64,000 bases of DNA from positions 22,976-86,975 of the forward strand of contig CAYXYB010000013.1 in NCBI GenBank assembly GCA_964469215.1. The letters run 5' to 3'. Within the stretch, counting starts at the first letter, position 1, and each line of letters opens with the position of its first letter. Shown piece after piece: positions 11,190 through 20,239 of the stretch. The stretch is from SKPS01 sp964469215. GTDB lineage: Bacteria; Bacteroidota; Bacteroidia; Bacteroidales; SKPS01. The position numbers and the translations under genes are program-made. The notes under the pieces were generated by a model. It was not told the origin of the DNA. It searched no databases and saw only the letters and a list, made by a program, of their open reading frames with translations.

Positions 11190-12962
11190 CTATTCGAACA
11201 TAGCCTTAATCAATGCCTCATACTTCTTACTAATCACATCCCTTTTAATACTCATTTTAGGGGTAAGTTCACCTGTTGGTTGCGACCATTCATCTCCAAT
11301 GAGTTCAATTTTCTTAACCTGTTCGGTATTTCCCAGAGATTTATTGGCAGTATTTACCTCCCTCATTATGCGTTGACGTATTTCAGGAAGTTTAACCATT
11401 TCCTGGTTAGTTGTATAAGGCATCTCTTTTATCAGACACCACGACCTGAGGTAAGAAAAATCAGGAACTATCAATGCACCAGCAAACTTCTGGTTTTCAC
11501 CAACAACAACTGCATTATCAATAAAGGGTGACTCTTTCAGTTTATCCTCAATCGGACCGGGAGCAATATATTTGCCAAATGATGTCTTAAACAGTTCCTT
11601 TTTCCTACCGGTTATTTGCAAAAAACGGTTGTTGATCATCACACCCATATCGCCGGTATGCAGGTAACCCTCTTCATCAAAGATTTCTTTTGTAAGTTCT
11701 GGTTCCTTATAATAACCCATCATAACACTTGGGCCTTTACAAATTATCTCATGGTCACTGGCAATCCTGACCTCAACATTCTTAAGAGGCAAACCAACGG
11801 TTCCGATCATACATCCGTCGGGATCAAAGGTGTTTACGGCAATTACAGGAGATGTTTCCGTAAGGCCATAACCTTCCAGCACCTGAATATTGGCTGCCCA
11901 GAAAGCTCTGGCAAGCCTTGGTTGCAAAGCAGCTCCCCCCGAAATCATTAACATCAAACGGCCACCCATCGCATCCCTCCATTTCGAAAAAATCAGTCTG
12001 TCAGCAATTCTGTGCTGTATTTTGTACAAAAAAGTATTCTGGTTATAGAGTTCATACCTTAACCCAAGATTTACTGCCCAGAAAAACAGCTGCTTTTTTA
12101 TTCCTTTCAGAGCCCTGCCCTTTGCGATGATCTTGTCGTACACTTTTTCAATTAACCTAGGAACAGTAGATACAATATGAGGTCTTACCTCCTTAATGTT
12201 ATCTGCAATAGTTGCAATACTCTCTGCATAATAAACAGATATTCCAACATATTGAAACAGGTAATTGATCATTCTCTCATACACGTGACATAAAGGCAGA
12301 TAGGAAACTGCATCGCCCTTTTCCCGAATCGGAAGAATAGGCTCGCAAGCTTTGAAATTGGCAATGATATTGTAATGCGAAAGCATTACCCCCTTGGGAA
12401 CACCTGTTGTGCCTGAAGTATAGATCAATGTGGCCATGTCATCACCGTTAACGGCAGCAGCTCTGTTTTTCAATTCATCAGCTTGGGGATTGGCTTTCCC
12501 TAATTCTATCAATTCACCCAAATGTCTGAGCCCTTTCCAATCCTTTATGGTGAAAATTTTGCGCAGAGTTGGTATATCCTTTTCTATACCTTCAATTTTA
12601 TGATACAACTCTTTACCCGCAAGAAAAACATAGATAACCTCTGCATGGTTTAGAATGTAGCGGTAATCATCCTGACTTATGGTTGGGTAGATTGGGACAT
12701 GAATAGCGCCTATCTGCATTATTGCCATGTCGAGAAAATTCCATTCCGGCCTGTTGTTTAGTATTGTCGCTATCTTATCGCCCGGTTTAACACCAAGTTG
12801 AATGAGTCCATAGCTTATATTCTGTACATTTTCAAAATATTCTTCTGAAGAGTACTTCTTCCATTGTCCATCATCTTTACCTGCAAGAACTGCTTCCTTG
12901 CCAGAGTATTTCGCTTTCGATCTTGCAACAATATCGAAAAGGCGTGTTACCGGATATTCCAT
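11190..12962 (-). CDS. Long-chain acyl-CoA synthetase (AMP-forming), first gene of a pair
   Basis: This protein is a paralogue of the downstream ligase, with the same motif order: YTSGTTGVPKGVMLSH, GYGLTETSPVIAVN, HTGDMGV and the hinge GRKKELFKTSFGKYIAP. It should activate long-chain or branched-chain fatty acids as CoA esters at the inner face of the membrane. I choose the ATG at 12962 (MEYPVTRLFDIV, 590 residues), because it aligns with the N-terminus of the paralogue. An in-frame ATG at 13004 would add 14 residues (MYFYADKNYNQKLI) that match nothing in the family. The two ligases form a likely operon with 7 bp between them. Two copies in tandem could mean different chain-length preference; this is inference. 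Confidence 0.93.
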   Translation of the reverse strand: MEYPVTRLFDIVARSKAKYSGKEAVLAGKDDGQWKKYSSEEYFENVQNISYGLIQLGVKPGDKIATILNNRPEWNFLDMAIMQIGAIHVPIYPTISQDDYRYILNHAEVIYVFLAGKELYHKIEGIEKDIPTLRKIFTIKDWKGLRHLGELIELGKANPQADELKNRAAAVNGDDMATLIYTSGTTGVPKGVMLSHYNIIANFKACEPILPIREKGDAVSYLPLCHVYERMINYLFQYVGISVYYAESIATIADNIKEVRPHIVSTVPRLIEKVYDKIIAKGRALKGIKKQLFFWAVNLGLRYELYNQNTFLYKIQHRIADRLIFSKWRDAMGGRLMLMISGGAALQPRLARAFWAANIQVLEGYGLTETSPVIAVNTFDPDGCMIGTVGLPLKNVEVRIASDHEIICKGPSVMMGYYKEPELTKEIFDEEGYLHTGDMGVMINNRFLQITGRKKELFKTSFGKYIAPGPIEDKLKESPFIDNAVVVGENQKFAGALIVPDFSYLRSWCLIKEMPYTTNQEMVKLPEIRQRIMREVNTANKSLGNTEQVKKIELIGDEWSQPTGELTPKMSIKRDVISKKYEALIKAMFE

Positions 12963-13089
12963 AATGAGTTTTTGGTTATAATTTTTATCAGCATAAAAAT
13001 ACAACAGATTAAGTAAAAACCAACTAATTACTAAAATATTTGAATATGATTGGCTCCTGGTATCTCAATCAAGAAATTCCGGAAAAGAG

Positions 13090-14571
13090 TCAATGAATAA
13101 ATACAGATAAGTCATGGTCTTTAGCTTTTTCAGGATCTCTACTTCCAAACAGGCTGAATAGAGGATTCAACAACAGTGAGGCACCCATTCCTATCGTACC
13201 CGCTTCGGGTGATGGCATACCAAAAAAATAGAGGCCCAGACAAATACCCAGTCCACCAATTCCTGATATATATGCACCAGTTTTATTAACCTTTCTACTA
13301 AGTAAACCCCAGACAAAAGGCCCCAGGAAGAATGATCCTATTGCACCCCACGATATTCCAAGTATCTCAACAATAACATCAAATTCAAATGCTGCAAAAA
13401 TAACTGCCAGCAGAACAAAGAAGGCACTCGTCACACGCATCATCATGGTAACATTTTTGTCAGACATTTTGTGATTTACAAATCCGACCCAGAAATCTTT
13501 AGTAAAAGAGGAACTTGATATCAGAACAAGAGAAGCAAGAGTTGACATAGATGCGGACAGGATCAGCAGGAGAATAATTACAGAGAGGGATGCCGGCATC
13601 ACATTGGTGAGCAGTTCCGGCATCAGTTTATCAAAATCGGGAATTAACCTACCGTCCATCTCTTTAAAGATTGCGGGTGCTGAATCCGGACTAATGAAAT
13701 ATCTTGTTGTTGAGCCCATAAAATAGGCGATTCCACCAATAATTACAGCAAAAAATGTTGAAGCAATTGCACCAATCCTTACAGCTCGCTTATCACGGAT
13801 AGCATAGAACTTTGCTACCAGTTGAGGCATTGCAAAAGGGGCTATACTTGTAAGAAAAACAAGAGCAAAGAGTGGCCACCATCCAGGAGGGCCAATCCAT
13901 GATACAAGTTTCGGTTCCATAATCCTCAGGGAATCGGTCATATTAACAAAACCATCTCCTTTATCAAGGGTAAAATATAGCAGCAGGAGTACACTAACCG
14001 TCATTATCAGTCCGAAAATCATATCTATCATAGCCATCGATTTGTAACCCCCAAGAACAATATATGAGGCGGTAAAAACGCCCATAGCAACCAGAACCCA
14101 CACGTAAGGTACTCCAAGTGATATTTCGAAGAGGTATGAGAGGCCCATGAATACTGCTGCTGAATAGGGAATAAGAAAAATAAAGATCACAATTGCCGAG
14201 ATCAGCTTGAATATTGATGACTTATATCTCTTTTCAAGGAATTCGCTCATGGTTGTAACGTTGTACCTGATTGAAGCCTGCTTTATCTTCCATCCAAGTA
14301 ATAGCCAGACTGCAAAAACGCCCAAGGCAGCATTGAACACAGCAATCCACAATCCTGAGAATCCAAACCCCCACCCTATTTTCCCGGCAAAACCAATAAA
14401 AAGAACAGCAGAAAAGTAGGCTGTTCCATAAGAAAAGGCAGACATCCAAGGTCCTACATTTCCTCCTCCAAGCAGAAAATCTTTAGACGACTTGGTGCGA
14501 AGAAGTCCAATTATCCCCACAGTAACAACCATAAGGGCATACAGTGCAATAACTACAATTTTTGTTATCAT
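13090..14571 (-). CDS. Sodium:solute symporter (SSS family)
   Basis: The 493-residue polytopic membrane protein has about 13 hydrophobic segments and the sodium:solute symporter signature, with an N-terminal KDFLLGGGNVGPWM loop followed by SYGTAYFSAVLFIG and the conserved VLGGYKSMAMIDMIFG region. SSS proteins import sugars, amino acids, organic acids or vitamins with sodium. The substrate cannot be assigned; the general look is nearest to the proline/pantothenate and uncharacterised Bacteroidota SSS groups. It is transcribed alone, with its start facing the padR operon. A heptamer/octamer repeat array (14613-14669) lies about 40-100 bp upstream of the start. Confidence 0.9.
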   Translation of the reverse strand: MITKIVVIALYALMVVTVGIIGLLRTKSSKDFLLGGGNVGPWMSAFSYGTAYFSAVLFIGFAGKIGWGFGFSGLWIAVFNAALGVFAVWLLLGWKIKQASIRYNVTTMSEFLEKRYKSSIFKLISAIVIFIFLIPYSAAVFMGLSYLFEISLGVPYVWVLVAMGVFTASYIVLGGYKSMAMIDMIFGLIMTVSVLLLLYFTLDKGDGFVNMTDSLRIMEPKLVSWIGPPGWWPLFALVFLTSIAPFAMPQLVAKFYAIRDKRAVRIGAIASTFFAVIIGGIAYFMGSTTRYFISPDSAPAIFKEMDGRLIPDFDKLMPELLTNVMPASLSVIILLLILSASMSTLASLVLISSSSFTKDFWVGFVNHKMSDKNVTMMMRVTSAFFVLLAVIFAAFEFDVIVEILGISWGAIGSFFLGPFVWGLLSRKVNKTGAYISGIGGLGICLGLYFFGMPSPEAGTIGMGASLLLNPLFSLFGSRDPEKAKDHDLSVFIH

Positions 14572-14612
14572 GGCCTTAGTTTTAGTATGCGAATGTACAA
14601 AAGATTATTTTT

Positions 14613-14669
14613 AATCGGGGTATCGGGGGGAAATTTGGCTGTTGGCTTTTGGCTTTTGGCTGTTGGCTT
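14613..14669. repeat. Composite array: two AATCGGGG-type octamers and five TTGGCTN heptamers
   Basis: AATCGGGG and TATCGGGG are followed, after a short AAAT spacer, by TTGGCTG, TTGGCTT, TTGGCTT, TTGGCTG and TTGGCTT without gaps (14635-14669). The same composite, in the same relative order, recurs at 63695-63781 and in short form at 57815-57835. It sits between the symporter start and the padR promoter. Confidence 0.85.
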
Positions 14670-14763
14670 TTTTAACTTATAACCCACAACTCTAAACTCC
14701 TAAATAATAAGCTTTTAAACAATATAGTACTTTCTATTGCAAATTATTTTCATTTTTTTAGTT

Positions 14764-14778
14764 CTATGTATTGCATAG
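14764..14778. promoter_or_regulatory. Palindromic candidate operator over the padR -33 region
   Basis: CTATG-TATTG-CATAG is a perfect 5-bp inverted repeat with a 5-bp centre. The -33 TTG of the padR promoter (14771-14773) lies in its centre, so a bound dimer would block RNA polymerase. PadR proteins commonly repress their own operons through palindromes of this size. Assignment to this PadR is inference. Confidence 0.5.
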
Positions 14779-14802
14779 TATTAAAATAATGTTGTATCTT
14801 TG
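14771..14802 (+). promoter_or_regulatory. Bacteroidota promoter of the padR operon
   Basis: TTG at 14771-14773, a 21-bp spacer and TATCTTTG at 14795-14802 fit the Bacteroidota -33/-7 consensus. The -7 box ends 4 nt before the padR ATG, so the mRNA should be leaderless or nearly so. Confidence 0.7.
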
Positions 14803-14806
14803 CCGC

Positions 14807-15139
14807 ATGAACATCGAGAACATAAATGCGCAAATGAGGAAAGGGGTTCTTGAGCTTTGCATCCTGTCGATAATAATCAGGAAAGAGGCCTATGCATCAG
14901 ACATTTTGGATGTATTGAAGCGGCACAAGATGATAGTTGTAGAGGGAACCCTATACCCTCTTCTCACACGTTTAAAAAATGAGGGTTATCTTGAATATTA
15001 CTGGACTGAATCGAAATCAGGGCCGCCGCGTAAGTATTACCGGATAACTGTTTTAGGTGAAAAACTATTTGAGGAGTTAACCCGAAGTTGGGATGAGCTT
15101 CAACAGATTGTAAAAAAACTTATGAATGAAAACAAATAA
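14807..15139 (+). CDS. PadR-family transcriptional regulator
   Basis: The 110-residue protein is the short, winged-helix PadR type (group s2). Visible features are the N-terminal helix MRKGVLELCILSII, the helix-turn-helix around EAYASDILDVL, the GTLYPLLTRLKNEGYLEYYW recognition region, and the wing GPPRKYYRIT followed by a C-terminal dimerisation helix. These bind DNA as dimers and usually repress their own operon and an envelope-stress or efflux target. I use the ATG at 14807 because the promoter -7 box ends at 14802. A start at 14771 would lie upstream of that box. It is 31 bp upstream of a PspC-domain gene, the standard partner in Bacteroidota. The inducing signal is unknown. Confidence 0.92.
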   Translation: MNIENINAQMRKGVLELCILSIIIRKEAYASDILDVLKRHKMIVVEGTLYPLLTRLKNEGYLEYYWTESKSGPPRKYYRITVLGEKLFEELTRSWDELQQIVKKLMNENK

Positions 15140-15170
15140 AGGCAATCAATAAACAAATTCAAGACAAAAG

Positions 15171-16760
15171 ATGAAAAAGAGTTATTCTGTAAACATCAGT
15201 GGTATCATTTTTCAGGTTGATGAAGATGCTTACGACAAGCTGAACCGTTATCTCGACAGGTTAGACCTGCATTTTGCGGACACACAAGGCAAAGAGGAGA
15301 TCATCGCAGACATCGAACAAAGGATCGCCGAGATGGTTATGAACAAGCTCGGAGACCAGAACAGGGTTGTAACTCTGGTTATTATTGAGGATATCATCAG
15401 GACACTTGGCGAACCGGCAGATTTCGATGATAACATACAGGAGCCGCCGCAGTCAAGTGGTCGTTACAGAAAGAGGTTGTACCGGGATCCGGACGACAAG
15501 GTTCTTGGTGGAGTAGCCAGTGGTATGGGTGCTTATTTTAATACAGATCCCATCTGGTTCAGGATTGGATTTATTGCGCTCACCATCTTTGGTGGGTCGG
15601 GAATCCTTATATACCTTGTTTTATGGCTTATAGTACCTGAAGCCAGGACTACAGCCGAAAGACTGGAGATGCGGGGTGAGCCTATCAATATCAACAACAT
15701 TGAAAGAACCATAAAAGAGGAGATGAACGATCTGAGAAGCAGATTCGGAAACTGGAAACAAGGCAAAGGTTACCGAAAAAAAAAAGATCCCACGGGAAGA
15801 GTAATTGAATCGGCAGGCCAGATATTTGTGACTTTGACAGTCCTTTTTGCAAAAATTCTGGCAGGAGTTATTGGATTTTCGATAATTGTATCATTAATTG
15901 CTCTATTCTTTGCCCTCTTTGTACCCGGAATTTCGTTTCATGGTTTTCCATTTATATATGATGTTTCGGTTCATGATTTTCTTACCGCATTAACCGGTAG
16001 CTCAGGTGTGGCATGGATAGTTCTGCTTTCATTAGTTCTGATAATCCTGCTGCCATTGCTGGGATTGCTCTGGACTGGCATACGGCTCCTCTTCGGAAGG
16101 CCCAGAGCCGGAAAACTTCCGGGTGTGGCATTCTCGGGTTTGTGGATTGTTGCAATTCTTTTTATCACTGTTATTACAATAATAAATATCAACGATTTCA
16201 GCACTAAAGGATTCGTGACAAAAACAGAAACCATCTCTGTTAAGCCTAATGATACTTTGATCATTGGCATGACAGGTTTGAATACAGTATTATGGATTGA
16301 TGATGATGAGGAAAGTGGAAATTTCCGCACACTGAAGATCAAGCATGATGGAGGTAGTCATATTGTTTTGGGTAAATCGGTAATAGAATTCAGGCAGAGT
16401 AATGATGATTCAGTTGTTATCACAAGTATCAGAAGGGCAAGGGGTGATGGTCACAGCACTGCAAAGGAAAGAGCAGAGGAAATCATACACACCATTTCTG
16501 TAAAAGATAACCGGATTGATATCGAAAAATATTTTTCGACGACTCCCGGCTCGTTGTTCAGAAACCAGGAGGTGAAAATAAATATTTACATTCCTGAAAA
16601 TCATGTTTTTATTTTCGATCCTGTTTTACAACAATCAAATGATCAGATAAAAAATCTTACTCCATTATGGGATAAAGATATACTCGACAAACCACTTACT
16701 ATGAAGAACAATAAGCTGGTTGAAGTAGAGAAGCCGGTAAATAGTGATGAAAAATTATAA
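15171..16760 (+). CDS. PspC-domain membrane protein
   Basis: The 529-residue protein has a cytoplasmic N-terminal region (1-100) with an EEIIADIEQRIAEMV helix. A PspC domain follows at about 100-165 (RLYRDPDDKVLGGVASGMGA, then the transmembrane segment ending YLVLWLIVPEA). Three or four further membrane helices lie between about 215 and 345. The soluble C-terminal part (about 350-529) is rich in beta-strand pattern and probably extracytoplasmic. PspC was defined in the phage-shock response, where it senses envelope stress. In Bacteroidota this long form is regularly found between a PadR regulator and a DUF2807 protein, as here. Its exact role is not known. Length is typical for this subgroup. 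Confidence 0.88.
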   Translation: MKKSYSVNISGIIFQVDEDAYDKLNRYLDRLDLHFADTQGKEEIIADIEQRIAEMVMNKLGDQNRVVTLVIIEDIIRTLGEPADFDDNIQEPPQSSGRYRKRLYRDPDDKVLGGVASGMGAYFNTDPIWFRIGFIALTIFGGSGILIYLVLWLIVPEARTTAERLEMRGEPININNIERTIKEEMNDLRSRFGNWKQGKGYRKKKDPTGRVIESAGQIFVTLTVLFAKILAGVIGFSIIVSLIALFFALFVPGISFHGFPFIYDVSVHDFLTALTGSSGVAWIVLLSLVLIILLPLLGLLWTGIRLLFGRPRAGKLPGVAFSGLWIVAILFITVITIININDFSTKGFVTKTETISVKPNDTLIIGMTGLNTVLWIDDDEESGNFRTLKIKHDGGSHIVLGKSVIEFRQSNDDSVVITSIRRARGDGHSTAKERAEEIIHTISVKDNRIDIEKYFSTTPGSLFRNQEVKINIYIPENHVFIFDPVLQQSNDQIKNLTPLWDKDILDKPLTMKNNKLVEVEKPVNSDEKL

Positions 16761-16783
16761 AATATCAACAAAAACAAAAAGCA

Positions 16784-17536
16784 ATGGAATTGAGAAAGAT
16801 CATACTTCGGATAATAATCATGGCGCTGTTTCTGACCGCTATCCTTTTTACAGTTCGGTTCTGTGACAAGGTCTCATCAGGATTACGAAAGGCAATAAAA
16901 GGGGATGGGAATATAATACGGAAGGAGATGCCGGTAAAGGCTCCTTTCAGTGCCATCAGGATAAACGGATCGATAAATGCATGGATAAGGCAGTCGGCAG
17001 AAACAAAATTAGAGTTGATAGCCGATTCCAATCTGATACCATTTATTTATATGGAATTTGATGATGAAATACTTACCATCAGACAAAAGAGAAACCTGCA
17101 TCTGTCGGAACCTGCCAAACTTCTTATCAGCGTACCTGACCTTAAATCAGTTACTGTTGATGGTGCTGCAGAGATAAGAATACCTGACACTATGTACACA
17201 AACGATTTTTATCTTGATATCAGAGGGGCTGGTATTGCTGAACTGTTGCTTAAATGCGACCGTGTAGAGTCATCCATATCGGGAGCAGGAGCTATCAAGC
17301 TTGGTGGCATATCCGGTTTTGCCAAAAGCACAATAAAAGGGGCAGGCAGGCTTTCGGCAGGCAATTTTATTGTAAAGGATCACGAGGTAGTGTTGAACGG
17401 AGCCGGAAAAGCTTCAGTTACTGCAACAGAAACTATAGATGCTACGATAAATGGCACAGGAGTGATAGAATACTATGGCAATCCGAAAGTTATCCCCAAA
17501 ATAAACGGAATAGGTAGGATCAGACCGGTAAATTAA
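16784..17536 (+). CDS. DUF2807 (head GIN domain) membrane-anchored protein
   Basis: The 250-residue protein has an N-terminal membrane anchor (about residues 5-25, LRIIIMALFLTAILFTV), then a DUF2807 beta-solenoid, seen as repeating short strands with G/N turns such as RINGSINAWIRQ, VTVDGAAEIRIP, SSISGAGAIKLGG, STIKGAGRLSAG, VVLNGAGKASVT and ATINGTGVIEYYG. The repeated xxGAGxxxx turn pattern is the hallmark of the fold. It is the third gene of the padR-pspC operon (23 bp after pspC), before a terminator. The protein should be on the outer face of the inner membrane or in the periplasm. Function is unknown; the operon context suggests envelope homeostasis. Confidence 0.88.
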   Translation: MELRKIILRIIIMALFLTAILFTVRFCDKVSSGLRKAIKGDGNIIRKEMPVKAPFSAIRINGSINAWIRQSAETKLELIADSNLIPFIYMEFDDEILTIRQKRNLHLSEPAKLLISVPDLKSVTVDGAAEIRIPDTMYTNDFYLDIRGAGIAELLLKCDRVESSISGAGAIKLGGISGFAKSTIKGAGRLSAGNFIVKDHEVVLNGAGKASVTATETIDATINGTGVIEYYGNPKVIPKINGIGRIRPVN

Positions 17537-17604
17537 CAAAGAAGTGAATCTGATCTGGTTTACGAAATACAAGTCAGGCAAACAATAGGCATTATTCATT
17601 GTTT

Positions 17605-17638
17605 AAACAGAATAGCTTATCTAATGCTATTCTGTTTT
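17605..17638 (+). terminator. Terminator of the padR-pspC-DUF2807 operon
   Basis: AAACAGAATAGC (17605-17616) pairs perfectly with GCTATTCTGTTT (17626-17637) across a 9-nt loop, and the 3' arm ends in a T-run. Confidence 0.85.
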
Positions 17639-17687
17639 GATTATTCAAAAGAATTGATCATTTTTGACCTGTAAAACCATTTCGAAA

Positions 17688-20126
17688 ATGAAGGATAAAC
17701 GCAAACAAATGGATCTTGAGATTACTTCTGAGATGGTGCTTGAAGACTACCGTATTGCCTGTGAGAGCAGGCAGGTAAGCCTTCTTGGCAGGAAGGAGGT
17801 GTTAACGGGAAAGGCCAAGTTTGGTATTTTCGGTGATGGCAAAGAGATACCTCAGCTTGCCATGGCAAGGGTATTTATGCCGGGTGACTGGCGTTCGGGT
17901 TATTACAGGGATCAGACTTTTATGTTTGCATCGGGGCTGATGTCTCTGGAGGAGTTTTTTGCACAGCTTTACGGTGATACTGACCAGAAGTTTAATCCTG
18001 CAAACGCCGGAAGGCTGATGAACAACCATTTTTCAACATCAACCCTTGATGCTGATGGTAAGTGGAGAGATCTCACTGTTTTAAAAAATTCATCGAGCGA
18101 TATATCTCCTACTGCAGGTCAGATGCCCAGATTACTTGGGCTCGCCTATGCTTCGAAACTTTTTCGCAAGGTGACGGAATTCAGGGAGTTGAAAGGTTAT
18201 TCAAAAAACGGAAATGAGGTGGCATTTGGCACCATTGGTGATGCAAGTACCTCCGAGGGGCATTTCTTTGAAACAATGAACGCTGCGGCTGTTTTGAAGG
18301 TTCCTTTGGTAATGTCGGTCTGGGATGATGGTTATGGGATATCTGTTCCGAAGAAAATGCAGACAGCAAAGCAGAGTATTTCAGAGATCATGAAGGGTTT
18401 TGAATACAATGATGAGCTGGGTGGAATCAAGATTTTCAGGGTAAAGGGATGGAATTATCCAGAACTGATAAAAACATATCGTGATGCTGTTTCCATTGCC
18501 AGGGAGAAGCACATTCCGGTATTGATACATGTAACAGAGTTGACACAGCCACAGGGTCACAGCACCTCAGGTTCTCATGAAAGATACAAGGATAAGGAGA
18601 GGCTTCAATGGGAAAAGAACCATGACGGGTTGACTAGGATGCGGGAATATATATTAACAAATGGTTTTGGTGATGCAAAAATTCTTGAAGAGATTGAAAA
18701 AGGTGCCATTGAAAGGGCCCGCCAGGCAAGGAACCATGCCTGGAATAATTTCTCATCGCCTATAAAAAAAAGACGTGATGACTTCCTGACAGCAGTTGAT
18801 ATTGCTACGTGCCGATGTGCCGGGACATCAAAAATTGCAACAGTAAAAGATCAGTTATCAAGGATAGGTGAGCCTATCAGGTCTGACATCACTGCAGCGG
18901 GTAAACAGATCACAAGGCTTATCTGCGACTCCTGTACAAATCCGGAGAACTCTCTGAAGAAAAGGGTAACAGAATGGCTCGATAATGATATTGCTGATAA
19001 TGAAGAACATTACAGTACTTATCTGTACAGCCAGTCTGATGAATCGGCTTTACTTGTAAGTCCGGTTACCCCTGAATATGATAATGAACCGGAACTGGTA
19101 CCAGGCAGGGAAATACTCCGTGACAACTATGATTATATATTTGCAAATGATTCGCGCGTGTTGATATTTGGTGAAGATGTAGGGCGGATTGGAGGTGTAA
19201 ACCAGACTCTTGAAGGGTTACAACAGAAATACGGTGAATATCGGATCGGGGATACAGGTATTCGAGAAGCAACTATTGCAGGCCAGGCGATTGGTTTGGC
19301 AATGCGCGGATTAAGACCTATTGCTGAGATACAGTATTTTGATTATCTGCTTTATGCCCTTCAGATTCTGAGTGACGACCTTGCCACACTCCGGTACCGC
19401 ACCAAAGGAAGACAAAAAGCCCCGGTAATAATCTCAACCCGTGGCCATCGTCTTGAAGGGATATGGCACTCAGGATCTCCGTTAAGTATGGTAATAAATT
19501 CCCTGCGGGGCATTTACGTGCTTACACCAAGGAATATGACACAGGCAGCAGGCTTTTACAATACAATGCTTGCTTCTGATGATCCCGCACTTATCATTGA
19601 ACCACTTAACGGATACAGAATAAGGGAACCTAAACCAAATAATATCGGGCAATACAGAATACCTTTGGGTGTACCTGAAATACTGGAGAAGGGTGATGAT
19701 GTTACAATTGTTACATACGGGTCGTGTGTTGGTATTGCACAGAAAGCACTTCAACAACTCAAAGGATTTAATATCAGTGCGGAATTGATTGATGTGCAAT
19801 CGCTTCTCCCGTTTGACCTTAATCACATTATTGCAGAATCAATAAAAAAGACAAATAAAGTATTATTTTTCGATGAGGATGTGCCGGGAGGAGCCACCTC
19901 TTTCATGATGCAGAAAGTGCTTGAAGGGCAGAAAGCGTGGCAATGGCTTGATGCTGAACCCAGAACTCTTACAGCCAGGGAACACCGCGCAGCATACAGC
20001 ACAGATGGTGATTATTTTTCCAATCCCAATGCTGAGGATGTATTCGACGTAGTATATAATATGATGCATGAATACAATCCAGGAAAGTACCCGAAGATCT
20101 TCAGTTATAAGACCGGTAGTCGGTAG
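17688..20126 (+). CDS. 2-oxo acid dehydrogenase E1, alpha and beta subunits fused
   Basis: The protein of about 812 residues joins an E1-alpha half and an E1-beta half. The alpha half carries the thiamine-diphosphate region GDASTSEGHFFETMN and the partner GYGIS; the beta half starts near residue 450 with ILRDNYDYIFAND, FGEDVGRIGGV and DTGIREATIAGQAIG. Together they decarboxylate a 2-oxo acid and pass the acyl group to lipoyl-E2. Similarity of the fused layout and the nearby branched-chain aminotransferase favour branched-chain 2-oxo acids. Pyruvate or another 2-oxo acid cannot be excluded. E2 is not in the window; an E3 is at 61435. The start is uncertain: ATG 17688 or ATG 17709, while a TTG at 17664 is less likely. 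The last codons and stop are part of a GGTAGTC heptamer array. Confidence 0.88.
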   Translation: MKDKRKQMDLEITSEMVLEDYRIACESRQVSLLGRKEVLTGKAKFGIFGDGKEIPQLAMARVFMPGDWRSGYYRDQTFMFASGLMSLEEFFAQLYGDTDQKFNPANAGRLMNNHFSTSTLDADGKWRDLTVLKNSSSDISPTAGQMPRLLGLAYASKLFRKVTEFRELKGYSKNGNEVAFGTIGDASTSEGHFFETMNAAAVLKVPLVMSVWDDGYGISVPKKMQTAKQSISEIMKGFEYNDELGGIKIFRVKGWNYPELIKTYRDAVSIAREKHIPVLIHVTELTQPQGHSTSGSHERYKDKERLQWEKNHDGLTRMREYILTNGFGDAKILEEIEKGAIERARQARNHAWNNFSSPIKKRRDDFLTAVDIATCRCAGTSKIATVKDQLSRIGEPIRSDITAAGKQITRLICDSCTNPENSLKKRVTEWLDNDIADNEEHYSTYLYSQSDESALLVSPVTPEYDNEPELVPGREILRDNYDYIFANDSRVLIFGEDVGRIGGVNQTLEGLQQKYGEYRIGDTGIREATIAGQAIGLAMRGLRPIAEIQYFDYLLYALQILSDDLATLRYRTKGRQKAPVIISTRGHRLEGIWHSGSPLSMVINSLRGIYVLTPRNMTQAAGFYNTMLASDDPALIIEPLNGYRIREPKPNNIGQYRIPLGVPEILEKGDDVTIVTYGSCVGIAQKALQQLKGFNISAELIDVQSLLPFDLNHIIAESIKKTNKVLFFDEDVPGGATSFMMQKVLEGQKAWQWLDAEPRTLTAREHRAAYSTDGDYFSNPNAEDVFDVVYNMMHEYNPGKYPKIFSYKTGSR

Positions 20127-20178
20127 TCAGGAGTCGGTAGTCAGGAGTCGGTAGTCAGGAGTCGTGTACCCTGTACCT
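20115..20178. repeat. Heptamer array GGTAGTC/AGGAGTC, running over the E1 stop codon
   Basis: Seven contiguous 7-bp units run from 20115 to 20163: GGTAGTC, GGTAGTC, AGGAGTC, GGTAGTC, AGGAGTC, GGTAGTC, AGGAGTC. After one G come TGTACCC and TGTACCT (20165-20178). The first two units encode the last residues and the TAG stop of the E1 gene. GGTAGTC recurs twice at 40016-40029, beside another heptamer array. Confidence 0.9.
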
Positions 20179-20186
20179 AATCCAAT

Positions 20187-20220
20187 AAAAAGAGAGCGCC
20201 TTTTTGGGGCGCTCTCTTTT
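20187..20220. terminator. Bidirectional terminator between E1 and a T9SS protein gene
   Basis: AAAAGAGAGCGCC pairs with GGCGCTCTCTTTT around a short T-rich loop. There are A-runs on the left and T-runs on the right, so it should stop transcripts from both convergent genes. Confidence 0.92.
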
Positions 20221-20239
20221 GTGTAATGATGTAAGTATT

